The notes under the pieces: model-generated
What the model was told of the DNA's origin: nothing
The model's database searches: none
Seen by the model: only the letters and a program-made list of their open reading frames with translations
Program-made: the position numbers and the translations under genes
Shown here: in pieces, positions 40,314 through 50,053 of the stretch
How the letters are laid out: each line of letters opens with the position of its first letter
How positions within the stretch are numbered: the stretch's first letter is position 1
Assembly: GCF_000372725.1 (NCBI RefSeq)
Contig: NW_005196379.1
Span: 190,247 to 254,246, forward strand
Length of the DNA: 64,000 bases
Source of the DNA: Emiliania huxleyi CCMP1516
Lineage: Eukaryota; Haptophyta; Isochrysidales; Noelaerhabdaceae
Direction: 5' to 3'

Positions 40314-42506
40314 ATGGCCGGCGAATCGATGGCGGGGAGCCTCGGAGAGGTCCCCGCCAAAGATGTCGCAGTCATCGCAAAAGCCGCTTCTGAAGAAGCC
40401 ACAAAGTGGCTCAAGCGCAACAACGTCGAGGCGGGCGCCGGCACGCTCGCCTATGCCGGCACCCTCCTCAAGATCAGCACCTCCAGCGACCAGAGGACGC
40501 GGACCGGCATCTTCATTCTCATCGCATCAGGGGGCACCGTTTATATCGAACCCCTCTCAAGCAAGGTCATCGCGAGCGACACCGACGCGCTGATCAAGCT
40601 GTACCAGCAGTCGGACGCCCCGGAGCGTCGCACGAGCATGTCCGAGTACGTTGAGCTCGCCTTCGCCGACAAGATCAAGTTGCCCCAGCAGTTTGGGGGC
40701 CCCGCTACCACCGTCACCCGCACCCTGGTGGACGACGCCGAGCTCAACCGGTTCATCTCCGTCTCACACGTGGACAAGCGCGCCCTCGCTGCGATCAACA
40801 ACGCCGTCTACCAGGTCCTCCTCGACAAGATCGTCGTCGGCGAGCGGCCCCGCGAGGAGATCATGCGCATCGTCGACGGGCTTCCGGCCTGTCGAGGCCT
40901 GTCGAGGCCTGTCGAGGCCTGTCGAGGCCTGTCGAGGCCTGTCGAGGCCTGCCTGTCGAGGCCTGTCGAGGCCTGCCTGTCGAGGCCTGTCGAGGCCTGC
41001 CTGTCGAGGCCTGTCGAGGCCTGCCTGTCGAGGCCTGTCGAGGCCTGCCTGTCGAGGCCTGTCGAGGCCTGCCTGTCGAGGCCTGTCGAGGCCTGCCTGT
41101 CGAGGCCTGTCGAGGCCTGCCTGTCGAGGCCTGTCGAGGCCTGCCTGTCGAGGCCTGTCGAGGCCTGCCTGTCGAGGCCTGTCGAGGCCTGCCTGTCGAG
41201 GCCTGTCGAGGCCTGCCTGTCGAGGCCTGTCGAGGCCTGCCTGTCGAGGCCTGTCGAGGCCTGCCTGTCGAGGCCTGTCGAGGCCTGCCTGTCGAGGCCT
41301 GTCGAGGCCTGCCTGTCGAGGCCTGTCGAGGCCTGCCTGTCGAGGCCTGTCGAGGCCTGCCTGTCGAGGCCTGTCGAGGCCTGCCTGTCGAGGCCTGTCG
41401 AGGCCTGCCTGTCGAGGCCTGTCGAGGCCTGCCTGTCGAGGCCTGTCGAGGCCTGCCTGTCGAGGCCTGTCGAGGCCTGCCTGTCGAGGCCTGTCGAGGC
41501 CTGCCTGTCGAGGCCTGTCGAGGCCTGCCTGTCGAGGCCTGTCGAGGCCTGCCTGTCGAGGCCTGTCGAGGCCTGCCTGTCGAGGCCTGTCGAGGCCTGC
41601 CTGTCGAGGCCTGTCGAGGCCTGCCTGTCGAGGCCTGTCGAGGCCTGTCGAGGCCTGTCGAGGCCTGTCGAGGCCTGTCGAGGCCTGTCCGAGGCCTGTC
41701 GAGGCCTGTCCGAGGCCTGTCGAGGCCTGTCCGAGGCTGATACCTTGCTTGCCAGTGTCGAGGGGTGTCGAGGGGTGTCGAGGGGTGTCGAGGGGTGTCG
41801 AGGGTGTCGAGGGTGTCGAGGATGTCCAGAGGGTGTCGAGTGTGTTGTCAAGTGGCGTCTGAGGTGTCGAGGTGTCCAAGGTGGCAGGATGCAGTTGCAG
41901 CCCATCAACAAAACTTGGGCAGCAGTTGCAAAGCTGTTTCATCCCTTAGTTGCAGCCTCTCAGTTGCACCCTGTTGATGTAGCGCAACCTGAGCACAACC
42001 AGTATACTCTCTGTGTGCGCGCGCGCGCCTCGCCCGAGCGCAGCCACCTGCGGCCTGGCCAGAGCCTGTTCCTGGCTCGTGCCCAGCCTCTCCTTCCGCT
42101 GCCGCCGGCCTCGCAGTCCCGCCAGCCTCGACCGCCAGCCATCACGCTGCAGAGCCTGCGTAGACGCCACAGACGCCAATTCTGCAGCCCACAGCCCTGG
42201 CAACTGAGGGCGAGGGCCAGCAGTATACGACGACGACGACAACGACATCTCACACCCCGCGCTGGCCAGCGCCATCAGCCCCTCACGGCCCGGCCCAACA
42301 TCCCTTCGCTAGCGCCATCGCCTCCAGCGCCTCCAATCAAGTCGCACCTCTCTTCTTCAGCGAATGCAGCGGCAGCACCACGTCAGAGGCCGGGCCGACT
42401 GGCGGCCCTGCATGCCCAGCCATGCCCCCCACTCCCCACCCGCTTGGATCGATCAGCTGACAGCTCCACCAGCTCCCACCACCGCGTGTCGTGTCATGAA
42501 GCATGA
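40314..42506 (+). CDS. Unknown protein; frame continues through a large minisatellite
   Basis: The first 190 residues look like a real globular domain: MAGSLGEVPAKDVAVIAKAA, KWLKRNNVEAGAGTLAYAGT, TGIFILIASGGTVYIEPLSS, then LDKIVVGERPREEIMRIVDG. Family not recognised. From 40888 the frame enters a 24-bp minisatellite coding LSRPVEAC about 29 times and then a Pro/Gln-rich tail to 42506. Two readings are possible: the repeats are translated, or they form a roughly 1-kb GC-AG intron (GACGG|gcttcc ... ggtggcag|GATG). The second fits other genes here whose introns are minisatellites. A translated array would be Cys-rich and cross-linkable. Confidence 0.55.
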   Translation: MAGESMAGSLGEVPAKDVAVIAKAASEEATKWLKRNNVEAGAGTLAYAGTLLKISTSSDQRTRTGIFILIASGGTVYIEPLSSKVIASDTDALIKLYQQSDAPERRTSMSEYVELAFADKIKLPQQFGGPATTVTRTLVDDAELNRFISVSHVDKRALAAINNAVYQVLLDKIVVGERPREEIMRIVDGLPACRGLSRPVEACRGLSRPVEACLSRPVEACLSRPVEACLSRPVEACLSRPVEACLSRPVEACLSRPVEACLSRPVEACLSRPVEACLSRPVEACLSRPVEACLSRPVEACLSRPVEACLSRPVEACLSRPVEACLSRPVEACLSRPVEACLSRPVEACLSRPVEACLSRPVEACLSRPVEACLSRPVEACLSRPVEACLSRPVEACLSRPVEACLSRPVEACLSRPVEACLSRPVEACLSRPVEACLSRPVEACRGLSRPVEACRGLSEACRGLSEACRGLSEADTLLASVEGCRGVSRGVEGCRGCRGCRGCPEGVECVVKWRLRCRGVQGGRMQLQPINKTWAAVAKLFHPLVAASQLHPVDVAQPEHNQYTLCVRARASPERSHLRPGQSLFLARAQPLLPLPPASQSRQPRPPAITLQSLRRRHRRQFCSPQPWQLRARASSIRRRRQRHLTPRAGQRHQPLTARPNIPSLAPSPPAPPIKSHLSSSANAAAAPRQRPGRLAALHAQPCPPLPTRLDRSADSSTSSHHRVSCHEA
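40888..41735. repeat. Minisatellite of CCTGTCGAGG 10-mers in 24-bp units
   Basis: Six 10-mers, then about 29 copies of a 24-bp unit (two 10-mers plus CCTG), then 10-mers and 21-mers with an extra C. Units are almost identical, so the array is young. AGGCCT and TCGA palindromes recur. A diverged GAGGGGTGTC block follows (41757-41875). All frames stay open on both strands because 24 is divisible by 3 and the unit lacks stops. Confidence 0.97.
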
Positions 42507-43166
42507 TAGATAGACATAGAAAGCATGAACCATCGAAAGGTCTGGTCTCCAAAAAGAGCTCTCGGCCGTCTGCGCGCGCCCGTGCCCCGCCCCTTTTGCG
42601 CAGCAACACCTTAAACTTCATGGCCCTCCAAATTCGGGTCGGAGCGTAGCGGAGTGGGCCCCGAGTTTGAAAAAAAGCGACGGACGCTTGCGTCCTAGCC
42701 GACGGACGCTTGCGTCCTAGCCTCCAACAACGCCTCCCCGGCCGGCGCAGAGGGGCCCCCGGAGGGATGCTCAACCGCCCCACGCCGCGCCGCTTGCGGC
42801 GGTCATATTCCCAGCTCGCGGGAGCTTATTTTTCAATACTTGCCAAGCTGGAAGCAGCATAGCATTTTTTTCAAACCATTCGTCCTCCCCATTCCGCGGA
42901 ACCGCTGCTCACGAACGAAGCTGCAGGCCGCGCCGGGGCAGAAGGAAGGAGAGGGAGGAGTTGTGTATACTGGCAGTGTTTTGACACATAATTTCCCCAT
43001 TTTTTTTCAAAATGGGAAGCTGGAAGCAGGGGCACCAAGAGGCGCATCATATCTTCCCCACATCCCGCGGAACCGACAAGCTTCTCCGTCCACGCGCCTT
43101 TAGGGGCAACTCCTCGACCGACTCGTTGCTCGTTGCGGCTCTAGTGCTTCTTGCGGCCGACTCGTT
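42507..43166. other. Intergenic with dispersed repeat
   Basis: Apart from the repeat at 42590-42818, nothing is assigned. Two similar GGAAGCTGGAAGCAG/AAGCTGGAAGCAGC blocks lie at about 42845 and 43015. Confidence 0.4.
42590..42818 (+). repeat. Dispersed repeat (about 205-230 bp), copy 1
   Basis: It aligns with 52869-53073: CCCCTTTTGCGCAGCAACAC at the start, CGGAGTGGGCCCCGAGTTTG in the middle, and CGCCGCTTGCGGCGGTC near the end. This copy has a tandem duplication of CGACGGACGCTTGCGTCCTA. The element has several short palindromes. Confidence 0.85.
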
Positions 43167-45444
43167 ATGGCCGCTCTCGCACTACGCCGCTCCGGCCTCT
43201 CAGGCGGGCTAGACCTGCTTAATATCCAGCCGGAGGAGCCGCCACCAACTGTCGCACCGGCCGACTCTTGGTCCACCACCACGCTCGAGACGCTCCCCGA
43301 GGACGCACTGGCCTCTGTGCTGGCTCAGTTGGGTTCGTCTGTGGACCAGCTCGTCGTCGCGTGCGTCTCCAGCTCCCTCTGCGACGCCGTTTCCCGCTCG
43401 TGGGCGCGCGACGCTCTCCTCCTCTCCTCGGACCCGCACCTCGCCACCGACCAGCTGCTGCTGCAGCTCACGCTCGGCCGGCTCGCGCGTGGGCTGGTGC
43501 GGGAGCTCGACATCGCGGGCTGCGATCTGCTGACCAAATCCGCCGTGACGAGGGCGGCCATGGCCCAGCGCACCATCCAGCGCCTCAACGGCACCAACGT
43601 CGGGGTCGGCTCGTGGACGCCCGAGCAGCTGCTTCGGGTCATCGCTGCCCTCGACGACCTGCGTGTGCTCACTGCGGACTGCCGCTCGCTCGGCGCGTCG
43701 TCGCCGCTGCTCCGCCTCCTCGCCCACCCCGCCGTGCGGCTGCGCAAGCTCGTTCTCCACAAGCCCGAGTCGGGTGCCGCGCTGGAGCCTGCAGCCGACG
43801 ACCTCGTCTCGCTCACCGCGGCGCTCTGCACTCTGCCGCCGCCCACGCGGGCACTCTGCGTCCCGACCCTTCCCCGGATTGATCCGCGTTGCAGGCGCTC
43901 AAGCGGAAGCCTCCGGGCGGCGGCGACGCGCCCGTCGCCTCCCTCCGCGAGGCTTATATAATATATATAGCTCTGCCATTCGTGCGGCTGCTCGAAGGCC
44001 AGACCCTCCGCCAGCCCTCCGCCTGGCCCACAGGTGGACCTCGGCCAGTCGGGAGGCGGGCTGCGGGGCGCCTTCGAGTTTGTCGCCGCGCTGCTCGCGG
44101 GCGAAGAGTGCCGGGCGCGTGCCCCGCCCTCTCCAGCCCTGCTGCTCCACCCCTGACGCCCTCTCCAGCCCTGCTGCTCCACCCCTGACGCCCTCTCCAG
44201 CCCTGCTGCTCCACCCCTGACGCCCTCTCCAGCCCTGCTGCTCCACCCCTGACGAGCCCTAGCCCTAACCCTAACCCTAACCCTAACCCTAACCCTCAGC
44301 CCTGCTGCTCCGCCCCTGACGAGCCCCAGCCCCCGTCACCCACCCCCCTCTCCCACCCCGCTGCCCCAGGTGCAGAAGCTAGCGCTGTCGGGCGTCCGCA
44401 GCGCCTCGGTCGAGGCACTCGCCGCGCTGGGCGCCGCGCTCGACGGGAACCGCCACCTCGAGCAGCTCTCGCTCGGCTGCAACTTCATCTCGGCCGAGGG
44501 CTGCCGCGCGCTCGCCGCCGCCGTCGCGTCGCACCCCGCCCTCCGCTCCCTCTCGCTCGAGCACAACCCGATCCAAGACTCGGGCGCCGCCGCCCTCTCC
44601 GCCGCCCTGTGCGGGCGCGGCTCGCGCCTCACCTCCCTCTCGCTCCCCTTCACGGGAGCGAAGGACGGCGCTTGCCGCGCGCTCGCCGACGCGCTCGCGG
44701 CCGGCGCGCCCCTCGCCTCCCTCGACCTCGGCGGCAACCTGGTCACGGCGGGGGGAGCCGCCGCCCTCGCGGCCGCCCTCGCCGACCCGTCCGGCTGCGC
44801 GCTCCGCTCGCTCAACCTGGCGGCAAACTACCGCCTCGGGCCGGAGGGCGCCCTCTCCCTCGCCGCGGCGCTGCCGTCGAGCGGCTTGGCCGAGCTCCAC
44901 CTGGCGGGCTGCGCGGTCGGCGCGGGGCCGGTCGGCAGGATCGCCGCGGCGGTGGCGCGCTCGTCGCTCCGCCTGCTCGACCTGTCGCACAACCAGATCG
45001 GCGACCGGGGCGCGTGGGATCTCGCCTGGGCCATCGCCGAGCCGCACGCGCAGCTGGTGCGGCCGACACCCGCGAGAGAGAGCCGCCCTCGCGCGGCCCC
45101 GCCGCCGACGCGTCCCCCTCACCCCTCCCGCCACCCCCTCCGCCCTCCCGCCTCCCCCTCACCCCTCCCGCCACCCCCCTCCGCACCAGACGACGCTCAT
45201 CCTCAAGTCGGACGACATCGAGGACGACGGCGCCGCGGAGCTGCTCGCCGCGCTGGCGCACAACACCGTCCTCGAGGTGCTCGACCTCTCTGGCAACCGG
45301 ATCGACCCAAGCGGCGAGCACGGCGCCTCGCAGGACCGGCGCGTGACGCTCGGCTTCCAGTCCCGCCCCTTCCTCCACACGCCGGCGGAGGCGGCGCCGA
45401 GCGGCGGAGAGGCGAGCGGCGGCGACGCGGCGAGCAGCGCCTAG
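43167..45444 (+). CDS. F-box-like protein with leucine-rich repeats
   Basis: Five exons keep frame: 43167-43850, 43895-43951, 44034-44114, 44370-45056 and 45190-45444, 587 residues in all. The first three introns have GC donors (one only 44 bp long); the last is GT-AG. An F-box-like helix set lies at residues about 40-90 (LETLPEDALASVLAQLGSSV, then VACVSSSLCDAVSRSW). From exon 3 the protein has RNH1/NLR-type repeats: SLREVDLGQSGGGLRGA, LEQLSLGCNFISAEGCRAL, LRSLSLEHNPIQDSGAAAL, LASLDLGGNLVTAGGAAAL and LRLLDLSHNQIGDRGAW. F-box/LRR proteins select substrates for SCF ubiquitin ligases. Intron 3 contains a telomere-like tract with duplicated flanks. Confidence 0.8.
44125..44326. repeat. Minisatellite interrupted by interstitial telomere-like tract (site 3)
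   Basis: About four 32-bp units of TCTCCAGCCCTGCTGCTCCA type precede a (CCCTAA)n tract at 44260-44296. The tract is bordered by 30-bp copies of CAGCCCTGCTGCTCC.CCCCT (44230-44259 and 44297-44326, one mismatch). All lie in intron 44115-44369 of the F-box/LRR gene. Confidence 0.9.
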
Positions 45445-46194
45445 GGATGCTGCGGCAGTCCAAGGGCCCGCTCTCAAGGGCCCGCTCTCAAGGGCCCGCT
45501 CTCAAGGGGCCTGTCGGGGGTCGGGAGGCGTGTGGCGGGGAGGGGGGAGGGGGGGGAGGGGTGGGATGCGACGTGGCCGGGGAGTGGACTCCTCGTGGTG
45601 CCGTCGGGGAAGGGAAGGGAAGGGGTGGGCGGGCGGGACCACGAAGCGGGGGCCTCAGGGGCGGGTGGTCGGGGGCGGGTGGACTGGTGGGGGGCGGGTG
45701 ATGACCGCCAAGGCGGGGCGAGAGGAGAGACCGGTCCGAGCGTGGTGGCTTGGGCCTGTCCTCGGCGTAGGCGTCGCGTCGTGGCCTGTACAATTCTCTG
45801 CTCACGCGCGCAGCGTCCTAGGAGTCTGGCACCGCCTGTTGGTAGCCTTGCTCTCAGCTGCTGCTGTATTCGTTGCGTGTTGTGCCATGTGCCATATGCG
45901 GCGAGCGAGATAACATAATGCTTAATGGAACGTCGGTGGTGTGTGGACTGTGGTCGGTCCCGTCTCGAGAGCGCTTCCCGTGGTGTGCGTGGAGTTCTGC
46001 GGAGTATCGAGTATACGCGGTGAAATCTAAATAAATAAATAAAACGGACACCTCTCTAGGGCGGACCCGGCGTCGACGAGGGCACGAGGCGCGAGATTAA
46101 GCCCCGAGCAGCGGCGTGCGTTGCTTCCCCGGTGCCGCGAGTTCTTGGCGAGCCACCGTGCAGGGGTGGCTCAACCTGCGATGCGGCCTCTGGG
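45445..46194. other. Intergenic
   Basis: It starts with GGGCCCGCTCTCAA repeated four times (45467-45510). It is G-rich to 45720, with no supported gene. An AAATAAATAAATAAAACGGA block lies at 46029-46048 (see the flanking-repeat finding). Confidence 0.45.
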
Positions 46195-47085
46195 CCGGCG
46201 CGGGGCCCCCGGCCCACACCGTGCGCCGCGCAGCAGTGCGGAAACGGGGCTCCGGCTCTATGAGTCTCTATGAGCACCAACTTCCCGAATGATTACGGTT
46301 GATTAGAGGGCAGATTTGGAGAGATCTCGAGGAGTACACACAGATAGACCCTCCAATCATGAGAAACCTCCAACCTGATCGGTCGTACTGACCGCCGACA
46401 GATCACTCCAGACAGCAGACAGGCCGACGTCTGCACGCGGCCGGCCGGGCGAGAGGCTTGACACGATCCGACCCTGCGACCCTGACGCTGCTGCTCTAGC
46501 TATCAGCCATGCACTGCTGACTGCTGCCACATGTGCGACCTGTGCTGGCCCACTTGGCGGCCTTCCCGGTCAGTGGTGAGGCGCAGTTCAGAGCTGTCGA
46601 TGGCGCGATGCCGCACTGGTCCCACATTGGTGACACGATACCACCAAGTTTGCCGGTCCAAGAGAGAGGCACTGGTGCTGTCCTGAGAAGGTGCGTGGTC
46701 CCTTTTGACTGCCCATGCGCGCGAGGCTGTGTAGGCATAGCCTCGAGAGTGCCAGCAGCCAATCCGAGGTGACGCGCATTGCGTCAGAAGCGTGCACACG
46801 ATGGAAGGACACCTTCCTACTGGCCGTACGATCAGGTCGTCACTGAATGCTTGATACTAAGGCCGCGAGCTATGCAGGTGATCAATTGTGCATCATGGCA
46901 CGGTCAGCAGCGCCGACAGGCTGTCGCAAGGCGTGATAGCATGGCCGCAAGTACGCCGAATTCCCATGAAAACAAGTAAAAAATCTAAAAAAAGAAAAAA
47001 AGCGCGAAAAAATCGGCGCCTGCGGCGGGCTGGGGGACCCCATCTCCCCCCCGCATGGACACCCTCTGGGGCCCCCGCGCCGGCC
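46195..47085 (-). repeat. Long dispersed repeat, right arm of inverted pair
   Basis: Reverse-complement match to 420-1340. It is bounded at a distance by 28-bp direct repeats at 46028-46058 and 47599-47628. No intact transposase frame. Confidence 0.8.
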
Positions 47086-48420
47086 CAGAGGATGCGGCTG
47101 GACTGGCCACGTCCAACGATCTCGCGTTACCGATGGCGCGCTGCACATTCGGGCTGCCCCTGCGCGCTGCGGTTCCGCCGGCGCCGGCCCCGCCGCCGGC
47201 CGTGCATGTGATCGGATGACGGGCCTGTGCGGCGTCGGATGACGGGCCCGCGACCTCCGGCGCAGGCCAGGCGCCCGACGAGCCGGAGAGGGATGTGGGA
47301 GGTTCGGCGCCTCCCCGAGCCCGTGCTCGATGGCGCGCTGGCGCGCGCCTACCGCCTTCTCCGCATATTTTTTCCAACCACGCGCTCCACGGGGTAGCGG
47401 CATCTGGGAAGAGTGCACAGGCTGCTTCTCGCGTGATGCAAGAGAAGCGGGAAAACAGGTTCTCGAAACCTCGCCCAACCTCGCCCAACCTCGCCCAACC
47501 TCGCCCGATCTCGCCCGATCTCGCCCGATCTCGCCCGATCTCGCCCGATCTCGCCCGATCTCACGACGCAGGATTTCTGGGGAGTGCGTGCGTGTGAGGT
47601 AAATAAATAAATAAAACGGACACCTCTACTAGGAGATGGGTAAAAAGGAACAGGTCCCCGCCCTGCGGTCTTTGTGCAGGGTTCTTTGTGGGTGTGGTCT
47701 CGGCGACTAGCCGGGGTCGTCCTCCCGATGGGGGACTAGCACTAGCCGTCTTCCACATGGTCCCTCGGGTCCCTGCTGCTCCTAATCTCTTCGTACATCC
47801 TCCTGCTGATCTCCGCAACGTCCTGCTCCCTCCCTCGTCTCGCCCTGCGCGACTGCTCCGCCTCACCGTCGTCTGCCCTGCGTCGTCTGGTGACGGGTCC
47901 TCCATAGTCGGTTGAGGTCGCCGCCCGTGATCCCTGGTGTGGACGGTTTTTTTTTGGATTCTCCCGCCTTCCTACTTCTCTCTTGGGTTTTTTTCGCGGT
48001 ATCCGCGGCGGGATATGGCGGGATATGGCGGGATACCGGGAGATACGGGCAGATACGGGGAGATACGGGGAGATGCGATGAGATGCAAGGAGATACGGGG
48101 AGATACGGTCAGATATTGCAGAGATACATCAAGATACCGCAAAAAAAATCCGCACTAGGGCTGGTGAGTGGTGTGTGTGTGTGTGTGTGTGCGCGTATGT
48201 GTATGTGTGTGTGTGTTGTGTGTGTGTGTGTGTGTGTGTGAGTCCTGAGGAGCCGTGCAGTGCCTAGTCCCTTAGATATATGTCTGTGTACAGTGGTGCA
48301 CGCCCTCCGACGTCCGAGCGGGGCGGGGTCTGCCCGTCGGGTTGTTGCCCAAAAGCCAAATCCCACCCAGGCGGGGTTGCGGTCTGTGATGTCTCTATTT
48401 ATTTATTTCCCAAGGCACAT
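47086..48420. repeat. Repeat-rich intergenic
   Basis: It holds CCTCGCCCAA/TCTCGCCCGA 10-mers (about 47468-47562), a GGGATA/GGAGATACGG degenerate repeat (about 48008-48120) and a (TG)n tract (about 48168-48240). A minus-strand frame at 47561-47905 is open for 114 residues, but its end is the AT-rich flanking repeat, so I do not call it a gene. Confidence 0.7.
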
Positions 48421-48963
48421 TTAAGAGGTCTTACTTCTCTCGATGTCCCTCAGGACTCGCCGTGCACCGACAACAGCGTTGTCGTCGTCGTTCAGGGCGA
48501 TCGCGCGCTCGCAGTGCCCGCGCGCCCTCGAGAGTGCGCTCGGCGGCATCCCACCGCCGCGGCTCGCAGCGGAAAGCTCGAGGAGTGCTAGGTTCAGATG
48601 CGCCGTGCCCATCTCGCGCGCATCGAGAGCCTCAGAGAAGAGCTGCTTCGCACGGCTAACGTCGCCCCTCTTCGCGTGGATGGTTCCCATGTTGACGAGC
48701 ACCTCGGCGAACGATTCGGGTGGAACCTGCGTGCCGAACGAGCGCGCCGCCTGAAGGAAGAGCTCGTACCGCTCCAGCGCCGCGTCGGCATCGCCAGCGC
48801 GTTGGAGCACGAGCGCGGCCTCAAAGGTGGATCGGAGGCTGCTGCCCGGCACACTGAGCATCGGTGCTGGTGCTCTCGAGGCCGGCGGTGGGAGTCTCAG
48901 CGATACTGCGAGGACGGGCCAGAGGACAGGCAGGAGCCACCTTTGCATTCGCGCCGAGAGCAT
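48421..48963 (-). CDS. TPR-repeat protein with N-terminal leader
   Basis: 180 residues. The leader MQRWLLPVLWPVLAVSLRLP is a strong signal sequence, followed by an Ala/Pro/Ser-rich segment (ASRAPAPMLSV) that resembles a bipartite plastid presequence. Then come tetratricopeptide helices: TFEAALVLQRAGDADAALER, YELFLQAARSFG, AEVLVNMGTIHAKRGDVSRA, KQLFSEALDAREMGTAHLNL, and RGHCERAIALNDDD. TPRs form protein-binding scaffolds; a plastid or secretory location is inferred from the leader. Single exon. The upstream helicase fragment on the same strand ends close by. Confidence 0.7.
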   Translation of the reverse strand: MLSARMQRWLLPVLWPVLAVSLRLPPPASRAPAPMLSVPGSSLRSTFEAALVLQRAGDADAALERYELFLQAARSFGTQVPPESFAEVLVNMGTIHAKRGDVSRAKQLFSEALDAREMGTAHLNLALLELSAASRGGGMPPSALSRARGHCERAIALNDDDNAVVGARRVLRDIERSKTS

Positions 48964-49574
48964 GCGTATGCGTGTGCGTGTGGGGATAAGGCCGACGGGT
49001 CCGTTTGAAGTAGAGCCGAGGTGCGGCTGCCCAAGACCTCAAGACCTACAGCGAGCACGAAGAGCCGACTTTTTTCTTTTCGGTGAGCCTGGAAGAAAGA
49101 AATCGGTGAGCGCCAGAGTTTTCCAGCCCCTGTGTAGTTGTGCACACATACACATACTATACATATATGAAGCTCGCCGTTTGAGAGACGCATAAGAGCC
49201 ATAAGTGTACCGCGCCAGCTCCGCTGCGGACGTTGTGATCGTGTCCGCAACCTCGGCGGTGAGTTGAGGCGGCGTGTGTACGCAAGGGCATACAGTGTCA
49301 GCACGGTGACATTCGGCAGGTCGGCAAACCTCTGAGACATCTCCTCCGCCACCGAATCATTGTACGCCAAGTAGAGGAACTGCTGGGAGGGGTTCCTCCG
49401 AGCCCGCAACTCCAGCATGGTGCTTTTGCCGGCACCCGCCACGGCTCTCACCAACATGGCCTCGCCGGGACCGACAGGCGTCACGAGAACGTCTCCGAGC
49501 TCTTCGGTGATAACGACGCGCGATCGGGGCGCCGCGCCGGCGGCGGGGAGGGGGGTGGGGGCGGCGAGGGCCAT
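48964..49574 (-). pseudogene. Truncated UvrD/FBH1-like helicase fragment
   Basis: From ATG 49574 the frame reads VVITEELGDVLVTPVGPGEA then MLVRAVAGAGKSTMLELRAR, a Walker A of superfamily 1 helicases, followed by FLYLAYNDSVAEEMSQRFAD and VTVLTLYALAYTRRL, the motif Ia/Ic region of UvrD and FBH1 proteins. After about residue 105 the protein no longer resembles a helicase, and motifs II to VI are absent; full-length relatives exceed 600 residues. The open frame runs to 48897, into the TPR gene's start. It is either a dead 5' fragment or a small exapted paralogue. In another frame EVADTITTSAAELARYTYGS reads well, so a short spliced gene is possible. Confidence 0.5.
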
Positions 49575-50053
49575 CTGAGCGCCCCGGGGCGCCCCGTAGG
49601 CGCGGGGGGGGGCCGCGGCAGCGGCCTCGGCCGAATTGGTCGAATTGGCGTAGCCTCGTCCACAAAACGGACCCTAAGTGGGCTTGCTTGCTCCCTTAGC
49701 CAGGGAGCAAAAATGCAAGAACGTTTTTCTTTTTTTGAGAGCGCCCTCGTTGTTAATAAGAACACAGACGGATGGACATTTGCTGAAGCCACACGACATG
49801 CCCACCATGTTTTGACCGCGCAAGATAAAGGGTGGCTAAGGGCTCTGCCCGCAAGGCGCCCGCGTCGCAGACGCGGTACTCAGCTTCGTAACCCGTGAAA
49901 ACAAAAGCAGGACCGTGGCTCCCAAATACGACAACGTCGGGGCAAGTTTGGTAAACGCCATAACATGGGCGATCCAGCGCTTCCTTCGATTGGACGGACG
50001 AAATGATCGGGGAAAAGCGCATCGCGCCATCGCGACATCTCTGGGGTCACCAT
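49575..50053. other. Intergenic
   Basis: No gene assigned. From here base composition becomes less GC-rich, and it stays so to about 52.8 kb. Confidence 0.4.

Noticed and set aside
40888-41735. CRISPR array
   Set aside because: The units are contiguous and identical with no unique spacers. It is a minisatellite in a eukaryote.
47561-47905. 114-codon minus-strand gene
   Set aside because: Its C-terminal reading comes from the AT-rich flanking repeat also present at 46.03 kb; the rest has no motif.
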